Positions 24,229 through 32,952 are shown, counted from the stretch's first letter. The stretch: 64,000 bases of DNA from Acidaminococcus fermentans (GCF_009696675.1 NZ_VULN01000006.1:62001-126000); one strand, 5' to 3'. The notes: generated by a model from the sequence alone, not told the origin. A program made the numbers and translations.

Positions 24229-25236
24229 CTACACGGTAAAGAGGCCGGGCTTTTTCCGGCCGGCGTTTTTTTCCGGCCCTTTCAGCAGATCATAGAGCCG
24301 TTCCAGATCTTCCGGCCCGTAGTATTCGATGAGGATCCGTCCTCCTCTGTCCTTTTTGAACGGTTCGATCTTCACCCGGGTGCCCAGATACTGGATCAGT
24401 TTTTCCTGGAAGGCATGGGTATCCGTATCCTGGGGCTGGCTTTCCCTGCCGGCAGCTTTCTTACCGCCCTTCTTCTGTTTTTCCGGAGGAATCAGGTCCT
24501 CTTCCGTCTGGAAATACAGATGCCAGGGCTTCCCTTCCCGTTCCGCCTTGGCCACTTCTTCCACCACCCGGGCGGACCAGCCTCCTTCTGCTGCCTTCCG
24601 GGCCAGTTCCGTGATTTTCTCCGGCGCATCCAGTCCCAGGAGCGGCCGTACCTGGCCGGGGGTAAGTTTGCCTGCAGAGACCATTTCCGCCGCCTCAGGA
24701 GGCAGTTTCAGCAGCCTCAGGGCATTGGCCACTGCAGCTCGGCTCTTCCCCAGCTTGGACGCAGCCTCCTCCTGGGTGAGCCCCAGGCTTTCCATCAGGT
24801 TCTGGATGCCCCGGGCCTCTTCCATGGGATCCAGATCGCTGCGCTGCATGTTTTCCACCAGGGCCACTTCCATCATGGCACTGTCATCGTATTCCCGGAC
24901 CACCACCGGCACTTTGGTGAGCCCGGCGGCTTTGGCCGCCCGCCAGCGCCGTTCTCCGGCCACGATTTCATACTGCCGGCCTTTTTTCCGGACGATGAGA
25001 GGCTGGATCACCCCGCTTTGCCGGATGCTTTCCTCCAGTTCCCGGAGCTTGTCCGGATCGAAGGTCTTCCGGGGCTGGTAGGGATTGGGCTTCAGATTCT
25101 TCAGGGCCACTTCCCCTACGGTTTCCCCGGCTTTCTTTTCTTCCACCACCGGTTTGGGAGCCGGTGCCTTGGTCCTGCGCCCTCCAAACATCTTATCCAG
25201 GCCCGTCATGCCCAGACCGCCTTTCTTACCGGCCAC
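24229..25236 (-). CDS. parB: Chromosome partitioning protein ParB (Spo0J/Noc family)
   Basis: 335 residues, GTG start at 25236 with GGAGG 9 bp upstream. The CTPase/N-terminal domain carries LKPNPYQPRKTF and AGERRWRAAKAAG. A central helix-turn-helix (LTQEEAASKLGKSRAAVANALRLLKL) reads parS, and a C-terminal dimerisation region follows. ParB loads at parS sites, slides as a clamp and recruits SMC, segregating the origin region together with ParA. Its gene overlaps parA by 11 bp. A perfect parS lies 3.4 kb away at 28664-28679. The single ParB is thus likely chromosomal Spo0J. Confidence 0.95.
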   Translation of the reverse strand: MAGKKGGLGMTGLDKMFGGRRTKAPAPKPVVEEKKAGETVGEVALKNLKPNPYQPRKTFDPDKLRELEESIRQSGVIQPLIVRKKGRQYEIVAGERRWRAAKAAGLTKVPVVVREYDDSAMMEVALVENMQRSDLDPMEEARGIQNLMESLGLTQEEAASKLGKSRAAVANALRLLKLPPEAAEMVSAGKLTPGQVRPLLGLDAPEKITELARKAAEGGWSARVVEEVAKAEREGKPWHLYFQTEEDLIPPEKQKKGGKKAAGRESQPQDTDTHAFQEKLIQYLGTRVKIEPFKKDRGGRILIEYYGPEDLERLYDLLKGPEKNAGRKKPGLFTV

Positions 25237-25990
25237 GGCGCTTCACCTCCCTTGCCAGGCTCCTGTAAGCTTCTGCCGCCTTCCCGTGGGGATCGTACAC
25301 CGTAATGGGCTGGCCGTAGCTGGGCGCCTCTCCCAGCCGTACGGAACGGGGGATCATGGTCTTGAACAGAAGATCCGGGAAATGTTCCTTCACCTGGGCC
25401 ACCACATCATTGGACAGGTTGGTCCGGCTGTCGGTCATGGTCATGACGATCCCTTCAATGGCCAGGTCCGGATTGGTGGACTGGCGGATCCGGTCCACCG
25501 TAGCCAGCAGCTGGGTCACCCCTTCCAGAGCATAGAATTCGCACTGGATGGGAACCAGCACTCCATCCGCCGCCGTCAGGGCATTCACCGTCAGGAAACT
25601 GAGGGAAGGAGGACAGTCGATGATTACGTATTCATAATTGTCTTTTATTTTGGACAGATGCTTCTTCAGGGCATTGGCGGGATTCTTCTTTTCGATCAGG
25701 TCGATTTCCGCCCCTGCCAGGTTCATGGTGGCGGGAGCCACCCACAGGTTCTTCCAGGCAGTGGGCTGGATGATGCTGTCCAGCTCCGTATTGTTGATCA
25801 GCACATCGTACATGCAACAGGCCAGGCTGTTTTTATCGATACCCAGACCGCTGGTGGCGTTTCCCTGGGCATCCAGGTCCACCAGCAGGGTCTTTTTCCG
25901 GCTTTCCGCCAGACAGGCCGCCAGGCTGATGCTGGTGGTGGTCTTCCCCACCCCGCCCTTCTGGTTGGCCACGGCAATGACTCGGGTCAT
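25226..25990 (-). CDS. parA: Chromosome partitioning ATPase ParA (Soj)
   Basis: 254 residues. The deviant Walker A motif KGGVGKTT is at residues 10-17, Walker A-prime is LLVDLDAQGNATSG, and Walker B is YVIIDCPPSL. It lacks an N-terminal helix-turn-helix, so it is the short Soj-type chromosomal form. ATP-bound dimers bind nucleoid DNA and are released by ParB; Soj proteins also modulate DnaA. The start at 25990 has AAAGGAG upstream. It is first in the parA-parB-DUF554 operon. Confidence 0.96.
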   Translation of the reverse strand: MTRVIAVANQKGGVGKTTTSISLAACLAESRKKTLLVDLDAQGNATSGLGIDKNSLACCMYDVLINNTELDSIIQPTAWKNLWVAPATMNLAGAEIDLIEKKNPANALKKHLSKIKDNYEYVIIDCPPSLSFLTVNALTAADGVLVPIQCEFYALEGVTQLLATVDRIRQSTNPDLAIEGIVMTMTDSRTNLSNDVVAQVKEHFPDLLFKTMIPRSVRLGEAPSYGQPITVYDPHGKAAEAYRSLAREVKRRGR

Positions 25991-26048
25991 AGGGTCCACT
26001 CCTTTCGTTTCTTTTTGGGACACTGTAGGATATTGTAACATAGAAAAG

Positions 26049-26383
26049 CGGGTCTGTGAAAATTCTTTTCACAGACCCGGTCAACGGTCAGCAGCCAAAT
26101 GGAAAAATTTGCCAGCAAATTTTTCTGAATGAAAACGCAGCTGCCGCTGCTAACCCACCACCAGCCTAATGGCTGGTCCCCCGCCCTTGAAAAGGGCGGA
26201 TAAATGGCACATCGGGCTTACGCCCTTGTGCCGCAAGCAAGGGCCAGAGGCCCAAGCGTATATCCGCCCTTTCCAAGGGCGGGGGTATCCATGCGCAGCA
26301 TGGGTGGTGGGTTAGCAGCGTGAGCTGCGTTTTATTTTCAGGAAACCTGCTGCACAGGTTTCCTCTTTCGGCCGCTGACCATC
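26049..26383. repeat. Long heptad-family element with a nested GC-rich element
   Basis: From the left it contains a perfect hairpin (26049-26079, GGGTCTGTGAAAA stem, also a plausible pepT terminator) and heptads GGTCAAC, GGTCAGC, AGCCAAA (26079-26099). The palindromic AAATTTGCCAGCAAATTT follows, then an inserted GC-rich inverted-repeat element, a GAAACCTG/CAGGTTTC hairpin, and reversed heptads ending at the pepT stop codon. Arms and order match the other long copies. Confidence 0.6.
26131..26338. repeat. GC-rich inverted-repeat element, copy 2, with extended arms
   Basis: The core (26152-26313) has AACCCACCACC/GGTGGTGGGTT ends, then a small hairpin, GGTCCCCCGCCC and AGGGCGGATA, mirrored at the other end. 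Outside the core, about 20 bp more of each flank (AAAACGCAGCTG... and its mirror) is also inverted, giving arms of about 30 bp. It has no coding capacity. Confidence 0.65.
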
Positions 26384-27623
26384 AAATCCTGTACCCTCTC
26401 TTCCCGATTTCCACCACCGTCTCACAGGCTTTCACCAGGCTGGGGATGGGGAGGTATTCGAACCGACCATGGAAGTTGGCTCCTCCGGTGAACAGGTTGG
26501 GGCAGGGCAGACCCCGCCAGGACAGCCGGGCTCCGTCGGTGCCGCCCCGGATGGGATCCACCGACGGAGTGACCCCTACGGCTTCCATGGCCTCTTTGGC
26601 CAGTTCCACCACGGCCATGTGTCCGTCCCGGATCTTTTCCCCCATGTTGAAGTACATGTCCCGATGCTCCACTTCCACGCTGCCGGCCCCGTACTTTTCA
26701 TTCAGGAAAGCGGCCAGACGGTCCAGGAAGGCTTTCCGTTCTTCAAAATGCTTTTTGTCATGGTCCCGGATCAGCATGTGGATTTTGCAGGTCTCCACAT
26801 CCCCGGTGATCTTGTGTACATGGAAGAATCCTTCGTACCCTTCGGTATATTCCGGCTTTTCCCCGGCAGGCAGGGCCTGCTGCCATTCCATGGCCAGGGT
26901 CAGGGCATTCTTCATCTTCCCTTTGGCGGAGCCGGTGTGGACGCTGCGGCCGTGGAAGGTGATCACCGGATTGTCCGCGTTGAAGTTCTCATATTCCAGG
27001 CCTCCCAGTTCTCCCCCGTCCACGGTATAAGCAAAGTCCGCCCCGAATTTTGCCACATCGAAGGCAGAGGAGCTCCGGCCGGTTTCCTCATCAGGGGTAA
27101 AGCCCACCCGGAGAGTCCCGTGGGGAATTTCCGGATGGTCCCGGAAATATTCCAGAGCTGTCACAATGGCCGCCACCCCGGCTTTGTCGTCCGCCCCCAA
27201 AAGGGTGGTGCCATCGGTGAACAGGATATCCTGGCCCCGGTACTTTTTGACCTCCGGGAAATCTTCCGTGGAAAACAGGATCTTTTTGTCCCGGTTCAGC
27301 AGGATGTCTTTCCCATCATAATTCCGGACCAGGAGGGGTTTCACGTCCTTGCCGGAAGCTTCCGGGCTGGTATCCATATGGGCGATGAATCCCACGGTGG
27401 AACCGGTGATCCCTGCCGTGGCCGGCAGGGTGCCCATTACATACCCCTGAGCATCCAGGGACACATCCGTAAGCCCCAGGCTTTTCAGTTCTTCCGCCAG
27501 GAATCTGGCCAGCACCATCTGTCCCGGAGTGCTGGGCAGTTCCCGGTCATTTTCCTCGCTGGATTGGGTATCGAAAGAAACGTATTTCAGGAACCGGTTG
27601 ATGATGGTTTGAGAATCGATCAT
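26382..27623 (-). CDS. pepT: Peptidase T (tripeptide aminopeptidase)
   Basis: 413 residues, M20 family, standard PepT length. The zinc ligands and catalytic acids are in GFIAHMDTSPE, LGADDKAGVAA and GFTPDEETGRSS; VDGGELGGLEYENFNAD is a PepT signature. The C-terminal ligand His is in LFTGGANFHGRFE. It releases N-terminal residues from tripeptides in the cytoplasm and fits a peptide and amino-acid fermenting metabolism. It is flanked on both sides by repeat elements of the heptad family. Confidence 0.95.
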   Translation of the reverse strand: MIDSQTIINRFLKYVSFDTQSSEENDRELPSTPGQMVLARFLAEELKSLGLTDVSLDAQGYVMGTLPATAGITGSTVGFIAHMDTSPEASGKDVKPLLVRNYDGKDILLNRDKKILFSTEDFPEVKKYRGQDILFTDGTTLLGADDKAGVAAIVTALEYFRDHPEIPHGTLRVGFTPDEETGRSSSAFDVAKFGADFAYTVDGGELGGLEYENFNADNPVITFHGRSVHTGSAKGKMKNALTLAMEWQQALPAGEKPEYTEGYEGFFHVHKITGDVETCKIHMLIRDHDKKHFEERKAFLDRLAAFLNEKYGAGSVEVEHRDMYFNMGEKIRDGHMAVVELAKEAMEAVGVTPSVDPIRGGTDGARLSWRGLPCPNLFTGGANFHGRFEYLPIPSLVKACETVVEIGKRGYRI

Positions 27624-27647
27624 GGTATCATTCCTTTCTGGAGGATT

Positions 27648-27906
27648 GGGCTGCTGCCAGGGCAGCAGCCCAATTTAGTGTCTCGGGCCTCGAGTCAAGA
27701 GTCTCGAGGCCCTGGATAGAACCTGTCTTTCAGTCAGGTTCTTTTGAAAGTACAGACCAGAAACGTTCTGGATATGGAAACGGATATCTTATGGATAACG
27801 GACCAGGTTTTATACGTTCAAAAATTTGCCTGCAAATTTCTCATTTGGCTCGAGACGCGAGACCCTGGGCCCGAGACCAGGCTATTGCACAAAATGTGCA
27901 ATAGCC
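27648..27906. repeat. Long heptad-family element, variant D
   Basis: The left hairpin GGGCTGCTGCC/GGCAGCAGCCC (27648-27671) is followed by heptads TGTCTCG, GGCCTCG, AGTCAAG, AGTCTCG (27679-27706), an AGAACCTG...CAGGTTCT hairpin and AAATTTGCCTGCAAATTT. Reversed heptads (27848-27878) and a right hairpin GGCTATTGCAC (27879-27906) complete it. The right hairpin also acts as terminator for the gene at 27910. Confidence 0.7.
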
Positions 27907-27909
27907 TTA

Positions 27910-28341
27910 TCACAGCTTAAAATCCACAATGGCTCCCACGCCCACTCCGTCAACCCGGTTGATGTTGGTGATGCTGGTGGCGTCGATGGGAATCATGGCC
28001 TTGACCCGGGCCACGCTGAGGAATTTTCCTTCCAGCTGGCCTACGGCTTTTACCTTGTCCACTTGAGCTTTGGGGCCCACCACCTGGACGGCCCCGATAT
28101 AGCTTCCGCTGCCCATACTGAGAATGGGCACCACTTTGGTGGCATAGTGGGTATCCAGGCCTTTCTGGAGAGTCAGTTTGTTGATAAAGGTGTTGATCTC
28201 CCCGCCGAACCGGCTGACCAGGTAGCTGATGCCCCCCAGTTTCAGCACGGATCCCAGGTCAAAGGCCTGAGCCGGCAGGGCAGCGGTACCTGCCCCCAGC
28301 AGATAGGCGGAAAGCACCGCAGCTGCAATTTTTTTGTTCAT
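27910..28341 (-). CDS. Hypothetical secreted protein
   Basis: 143 residues. A signal peptide (about 1-26, ending AQA) precedes a small domain beginning FDLGSVLKLGGISYLVSRFGGEINTFINKLT, with many glycines and short beta segments. There are no cysteines and no recognised motif. It is probably periplasmic or outer-membrane associated. GGAGG precedes the ATG. It is monocistronic, with a terminator hairpin 4 bp after its stop that belongs to repeat element D. Function unknown. Confidence 0.7.
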   Translation of the reverse strand: MNKKIAAAVLSAYLLGAGTAALPAQAFDLGSVLKLGGISYLVSRFGGEINTFINKLTLQKGLDTHYATKVVPILSMGSGSYIGAVQVVGPKAQVDKVKAVGQLEGKFLSVARVKAMIPIDATSITNINRVDGVGVGAIVDFKL

Positions 28342-28408
28342 GATGGAGCCTCCTTCCGGTTGTATCTCCCCTAGGATATCATAAAGAAGTTACGTTTGTG
28401 TGACAAAT

Positions 28409-28650
28409 GGGATTGTTGCACGTTCTGTGCAACAACCCCAAGCTGTAGAGCCGCATGGCGGCTCAAGTCCGGAGTCTGAAGTCAGGAGCCGAAGGATAAA
28501 TTTGCAGGCAAATTTTTGAATGTGTAGAACCTTTGGGCAAAATGATATCCCGGGTCGATTTCGAGTCCGGTTCTATATAATCGAAAGGATCCGCCCAACC
28601 AGGCAGATCCTTTCCTGAGGCTCCAGACTTCAGACTTCCGACTCTCGACT
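28409..28650. repeat. Long heptad-family element, copy A
   Basis: A terminator-like hairpin (28409-28439) is followed by AGCTGTAGAGCCGC with a GAGCCGC/GCGGCTC hairpin and heptads AGTCCGG, AGTCTGA, AGTCAGG, AGCCGAA (28466-28493). The palindrome AAATTTGCAGGCAAATTT, an AGAACC...GGTTCT pair and GGATCCGCC/GGCAGATCC then follow. The right arm (28619-28650) is the inverse of the left heptad arm. Closely similar copies are at 51513-51755 and 63751-63994. Confidence 0.85.
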
Positions 28651-28652
28651 AT

Positions 28653-28689
28653 AAAAAAGGCAATGTTTCACGTGAAACATTGCCTTTTT
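28653..28689. terminator. Terminator hairpin enclosing parS
   Basis: A perfect palindrome from 28659 to 28684 is flanked by an A-run and a T-run, placed directly after rsmG. Confidence 0.8.
28664..28679. other. parS centromere site
   Basis: TGTTTCACGTGAAACA is an exact match to the widely conserved Firmicutes parS palindrome bound by ParB/Spo0J. It forms the core of the terminator hairpin after rsmG. I found no second copy in the window. Confidence 0.9.
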
Positions 28690-28697
28690 TTGGCTGC

Positions 28698-29411
28698 TTA
28701 CAACGGCTTCTTTACTGCCGTCCCTGCTTTTCTGGGATACTGTTTCGGTGTGGAACGGACTTTTTCTATGGTGATGATGGCCCGTTTGTCCGTAAGCCCC
28801 GGCAGCTGGACGGGCCGGATCTCCCGGATCTTTCCTCCCAGCACTTCCACTGCATGGCGGGCGGCATCCGCTTCTTCCTGGTATTTGCTGCCCTTCATGG
28901 CGTAGAACACTCCGCCTACCCGGACCAGTGGCAGGCAGTATTCCGCCAGCACCGGCAGAGCCGCCACCGCCCGGGCCACCGCCACATCGAATTTCTCCCG
29001 GAGAGCCGGATCCTTCCCGGCATCTTCCGCCCGGCCGTGGACCAGCCGGACCTGCCCCAGTCCCAGGGTCTCCACCACCTGTCCCAGGAAGTTCAGCCGT
29101 TTCTGGAGGGAATCGATCAGGGTCACCCGCATCCCCGGATCATAGATCTTCAGGGGCAGTCCCGGAAAACCGGCCCCTGTTCCCACGTCCACAATGGTGT
29201 GGTTGTGGAAGGCTTCCCGGTTGTACACCAGCAGGGAGTCCACCATATGCTTCACCGCCACTTCCTCCGGATCCGTAATGGCGGTCAGGTTCAGGCTTTT
29301 GTTGGTTTCCAGCAGCAGGTCCCCATACTGCTGGAACTGGTCCAGCTGTCCTTCCGTAAGAGGGAAGCCGGCAGCCTCTGCCGCCTGTTTCAGGGTTTCC
29401 CGGTAACTCAT
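28698..29411 (-). CDS. rsmG: 16S rRNA (guanine-527 N7)-methyltransferase RsmG
   Basis: 237 residues. The SAM-binding motif VDVGTGAGFPGLPLKI lies near 75, preceded by HMVDSLL and followed by LLDSLQKR-like LIDSLQKRLNFL, all RsmG hallmarks. It methylates G527 in the 530 loop of 16S rRNA; loss confers low-level streptomycin resistance in other bacteria. It overlaps mnmG by 4 bp and ends just before the parS-bearing terminator, so it is the last gene of the rpmH-to-rsmG block. Confidence 0.95.
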   Translation of the reverse strand: MSYRETLKQAAEAAGFPLTEGQLDQFQQYGDLLLETNKSLNLTAITDPEEVAVKHMVDSLLVYNREAFHNHTIVDVGTGAGFPGLPLKIYDPGMRVTLIDSLQKRLNFLGQVVETLGLGQVRLVHGRAEDAGKDPALREKFDVAVARAVAALPVLAEYCLPLVRVGGVFYAMKGSKYQEEADAARHAVEVLGGKIREIRPVQLPGLTDKRAIITIEKVRSTPKQYPRKAGTAVKKPL

Positions 29412-31288
29412 GCTTCTTCTCCCTTCCGCCGCTGGGTCTCCAGATACACCATCAGCACGCTGATGTCCGCCGGGGATACCCCGGAGATCCGGCTGGCCTG
29501 GCCGATGGATACCGGCCGCTGTTTGGTGAGCTTCTCCATGGCTTCCGAAGACAGTTCCTGGATCCGGCTGTAGTCCAGGTCCTCCGGCAGCAGCTTGTCT
29601 TCCAGTTTCAGGGCCCGTTCCACTTCCTGTTTCTGTTTCCGGATATAGCCCTGGTACTTCACCTGCACATCCACCTGTTCCGCCGCATCCACCGGCAGTT
29701 TTTCCAGGCCGAAGGCGTCCGCCAGTTTTTCATAGGTCACTTCCGGCCGCCGGAGGAGATCCAGCATATTGATGGAACTCCGGAGGGCCGTGGATCCCAG
29801 GCCGGTGATCTTTTCCTGGTTTTCCTCGCTGGGGGCCAGGTTGATCTTGGACAGATTGGCCAGGGTCCGTTCAATGATGTCCCGCTTCTTCGTAAAGGCG
29901 TCATACCGCTCATCGGTGACCAGCCCCGCATCCCGGCCCTTCTGGGTCAGCCGCAGGTCTGCATTGTCCTGGCGGAGGAGCAGCCGGTATTCCGCCCGGC
30001 TGGTCATCATCCGGTAGGGTTCCGTGGTCCCCTTGGTCACCAGGTCATCGATGAGCACCCCGATGTAGGCATCGCTCCGTTTCAGGATCAGGGGCTTCTT
30101 CCCCTGGAGCTTCAGGGCTGCGTTGATCCCGGCCATAAGGCCCTGGGCAGCGGCTTCTTCATACCCGCTGGTGCCGTTGGCCTGGCCGGCACTGAACAGG
30201 CCGCTGATGGCCTTGTGTTCCAGGTTGGCTTTCAGCTGGAGAGGATCCAGGCAGTCATATTCGATGGCATAGCCGGCCCGCATCATCTTGCAGTGTTCCA
30301 GCCCCGGGATGGTCTGCATGAAGGCCACCTGGATCTCCGCCGGCAGGGAAGAGCTCATGCCCTGGACATACACTTCGTTGGTCCGGAGCCCTTCCGGTTC
30401 CAGGAACAGCTGGTGCCGGTCCTTGTCGGCGAACCGGATGATCTTGGATTCGATGCTGGGGCAGTACCGGGGCCCCACCCCTTCGATCATGCCGTTGAAC
30501 ATGCAGCTCCGGTCCAGGTTGTCCCGGATGATCTGATGGGTCCGGGGATTGGTGTAGGTCAGATAGCAGGGCACCTGGTTCCGGGTGGTAATGGTGCTCA
30601 TGAAGGAGAAGTTCCGGACCCGTTCATCCCCATACTGAGGTTCCATCTTGGTGTAGTCCAGGGTCCGGGCATCCACCCGGGCAGGGGTGCCGGTCTTGAA
30701 CCGCATGAGCTGGAGTCCCGCTTCCTGGAGGGACCCGGTAAGCTTCATGGCGGACCGCTGGCCGATGGGGCCGGACATGTAGGCCACTTCCCCGTAGAGG
30801 ATCTTCCCCCGGAGATAGGTACCGGTGCACAGGATCACCGCATCCGCTTCGAACACTTCCCCGGTTTCCGCTTCCACCCCCTGGACCTGGCCGTTCTTCA
30901 CCAGCAGCTTGTCGATCATCAGCTGCTTCACATCCAGGTTGTCCTGGTTTTCCACCACTTCCTTCATGATGGTGTGATACAAAGGCTTGTCCGCCTGGGC
31001 CCGGAGCGCCTGGACCGCATACCCTTTCCCGGTATTCAGCATCCGCATCTGGATGCAGGCCTCATCTGCCGCCAGGCCCATCTGCCCGCCCAGGGCGTCG
31101 ATTTCCCGGACCAGGTGTCCCTTGGCCGGTCCCCCTACGGAAGGGTTGCAGGGCATCAGGGCGATATTGTCCATGGACAGGGTAGCCAGAAGGGTCTTCT
31201 GTCCCATCCGGGCTGCTGCCAGAGCCGCTTCGCACCCTGCATGGCCGGCTCCCACAACAACCACATCATAATGATCCACTACGATCAT
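29408..31288 (-). CDS. mnmG: tRNA uridine-5-carboxymethylaminomethyl modification enzyme MnmG
   Basis: 626 residues. The FAD-binding motif VVVVGAGHAGCEAALAAARMG is at 9-29, and PCNPSVGGPAKGHLVREIDALGG is the family signature. With MnmE it installs the (carboxymethyl)aminomethyl group on U34 of several tRNAs. Two conserved Cys segments (MPCNPS and a central MRAGYAIEYDCLDP) are present. GGAGG precedes the ATG. It sits 17 bp after mnmE and overlaps rsmG, so the three genes are one operon. Confidence 0.97.
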   Translation of the reverse strand: MIVVDHYDVVVVGAGHAGCEAALAAARMGQKTLLATLSMDNIALMPCNPSVGGPAKGHLVREIDALGGQMGLAADEACIQMRMLNTGKGYAVQALRAQADKPLYHTIMKEVVENQDNLDVKQLMIDKLLVKNGQVQGVEAETGEVFEADAVILCTGTYLRGKILYGEVAYMSGPIGQRSAMKLTGSLQEAGLQLMRFKTGTPARVDARTLDYTKMEPQYGDERVRNFSFMSTITTRNQVPCYLTYTNPRTHQIIRDNLDRSCMFNGMIEGVGPRYCPSIESKIIRFADKDRHQLFLEPEGLRTNEVYVQGMSSSLPAEIQVAFMQTIPGLEHCKMMRAGYAIEYDCLDPLQLKANLEHKAISGLFSAGQANGTSGYEEAAAQGLMAGINAALKLQGKKPLILKRSDAYIGVLIDDLVTKGTTEPYRMMTSRAEYRLLLRQDNADLRLTQKGRDAGLVTDERYDAFTKKRDIIERTLANLSKINLAPSEENQEKITGLGSTALRSSINMLDLLRRPEVTYEKLADAFGLEKLPVDAAEQVDVQVKYQGYIRKQKQEVERALKLEDKLLPEDLDYSRIQELSSEAMEKLTKQRPVSIGQASRISGVSPADISVLMVYLETQRRKGEEA

Positions 31289-31305
31289 GCTGTTTTCCTC
31301 CGCTT

Positions 31306-32676
31306 TTACTTGCCCACACAGAACTGGGCAAAAATCTCATCGATGATTTCATCCGGCACATCTTCCCCGGTGATCTCCCCCAGGTCATGGAGGGCCTGGG
31401 TCAGGTCGATGGTAAGACAGTCATAGGGCAGGTGCTGCCGGGCCCCTGTCAGGGCATCCTCCAGGCTCTGGAGGGCCTTTTCCAGCAGGTTCTGCTGCCG
31501 GGCGTTCTGGGTCATGCTGCTGCTTTCGCTGTCAGAGCCTTCCCCGTACACGAAATCCCGGAGCCACTGTTCCACCTGGTCCAGGCCCCGGCCTTCCTTC
31601 ACGGACAGGACGATCACATCCCTGTCCCCACAGGCTTTCCGGAGGGCTTCCACGTCCAGGGCCAGAGGCAGGTCCGCCTTGTTCACCAGGATCAGTTTCT
31701 TCCGGTCCCGGAGGCTGTCCAGCAGCTGCCGGTCCTCCGGATCCAGCGGCTGGGAGCCGTCCAGCACCACCAGGGCCAGCTGGGCATCTTCCAGGGCCGC
31801 CCGGGACCGTTCCACCCCGATCTTTTCCACCAGGTCGCTGGTGTCCCGGAGCCCGGCAGTATCGGTGAGCACCAGAGGGATCCCTCCGATGGTCATCTGT
31901 TCTTCAATGATGTCCCGGGTGGTGCCGGGGATGTTGGAAACAATGGCCCGGTCCGCCTGGAGCAGGCTGTTCAGCAGGCTGGATTTCCCCACATTGGGCC
32001 GGCCCACAATGGCAGTCCGCAGCCCTTCCCGGAGGATCCGTCCGGCAGTGCCCCGGCGTACCAGGGTCTCCACCGCCTGTTTTCCTTCTTCCAGGATGGA
32101 CACAGTCCGGTCATAGGTCACTTCTTCAATATCGTCTTCCGGATAGTCGATGCAGGCTTCCAGCTGGACCACCAGATCCCGGAGCTTCTTCCGCAGGGCC
32201 TTCACCTGCCGGGACAGACCGCCCTGATGGCCCCGGTTGGCTGCCGCCAGGGCCTGCCGGCTCCGGGCGTTGATGATGTCCATGACGCTTTCCGCTTCCG
32301 CCAGGTCCAGACGGCCGTTCAAAAAGGCCCGTTTGGTGAATTCCCCCGGTTCCGCCGGCCGGGCCCCTGCCTGGAAGGTCAGGGACAGGATCTCCTGGAG
32401 GGCTTCCCGTCCTCCGTGGCACTGGATCTCGCACACATCCTCCCCGGTATAGGAATGGGGGCCGGGCATGTACACTGCCAGCACCTCATCCACCACCTGG
32501 CCTTTGCCGTCCCGGATATGGCCGTACAACAACTTCCGAGCGTTTTCCTTCCCCAGCTTTTCCCGGCCGTCGAACAGCCGGTCTGCAATGGCCAGGCTGT
32601 GGGGCCCGCTGATCCGGATCACCCCGATGGAGCCCACCCCCAGGGCAGTGGCAATGGCACTGATTGTATCATCCAT
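31306..32676 (-). CDS. mnmE: tRNA modification GTPase MnmE
   Basis: 456 residues. The N-terminal folate-binding domain opens DTISAIATALGVGSIGVIRISGP. The G domain carries GRPNVGKSSLLNSL (G1), DTAGLRDTS (G3) and VNKAD (G4). The C-terminus ends FCVGK, containing the conserved Cys-x-Gly-Lys. It acts with MnmG in U34 modification. The ATG at 32676 with GGAGG 8 bp upstream is preferred over an in-frame TTG at 32691 that would overlap the ribosome-binding site. Confidence 0.97.
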   Translation of the reverse strand: MDDTISAIATALGVGSIGVIRISGPHSLAIADRLFDGREKLGKENARKLLYGHIRDGKGQVVDEVLAVYMPGPHSYTGEDVCEIQCHGGREALQEILSLTFQAGARPAEPGEFTKRAFLNGRLDLAEAESVMDIINARSRQALAAANRGHQGGLSRQVKALRKKLRDLVVQLEACIDYPEDDIEEVTYDRTVSILEEGKQAVETLVRRGTAGRILREGLRTAIVGRPNVGKSSLLNSLLQADRAIVSNIPGTTRDIIEEQMTIGGIPLVLTDTAGLRDTSDLVEKIGVERSRAALEDAQLALVVLDGSQPLDPEDRQLLDSLRDRKKLILVNKADLPLALDVEALRKACGDRDVIVLSVKEGRGLDQVEQWLRDFVYGEGSDSESSSMTQNARQQNLLEKALQSLEDALTGARQHLPYDCLTIDLTQALHDLGEITGEDVPDEIIDEIFAQFCVGK

Positions 32677-32695
32677 CTTTTTTTCCTCCAAAAAA

Positions 32696-32952
32696 GGGGT
32701 TGTTGCCTGAGCAACAACCCCTTGTCAATTGTCAATTGTCAATGGTCAATTGCCGAAGGAAAGAATCTGTCCTGTCAGACAGATTCTTTTATTATGCAAA
32801 AACATATCGTGCTTACTCTAGCAATGACTGTCTATTTTAAGACCAGGTTTGATTCAATCCAAAAAAATTTGCCTGCAAATTTTATCATCCGGCCACTGAC
32901 CATTGACCATTGACGGGGGTGCTGCATATCCGCTTTTCATGTGCAGCACCCC
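32696..32952. repeat. Long heptad-family element, variant E, between jag and mnmE
   Basis: The left hairpin GGGGTTGTTGC (32696-32721) is followed by five perfect units (TGTCAAT three times, GGTCAAT, TGCCGAA; 32723-32757) and an AGAATCTGTC/GACAGATTCT hairpin. AAATTTGCCTGCAAATTT, reversed heptads (about 32890-32915) and a right hairpin GGGGGTGCTGCAT (32914-32952) follow. The right hairpin is placed as the jag terminator. Confidence 0.75.

Noticed and set aside
32723-32757. Heptad arrays as a CRISPR-like repeat
   Set aside because: Units are 7 bp with no spacers and there are no cas genes; they are a tandem repeat, not a CRISPR.
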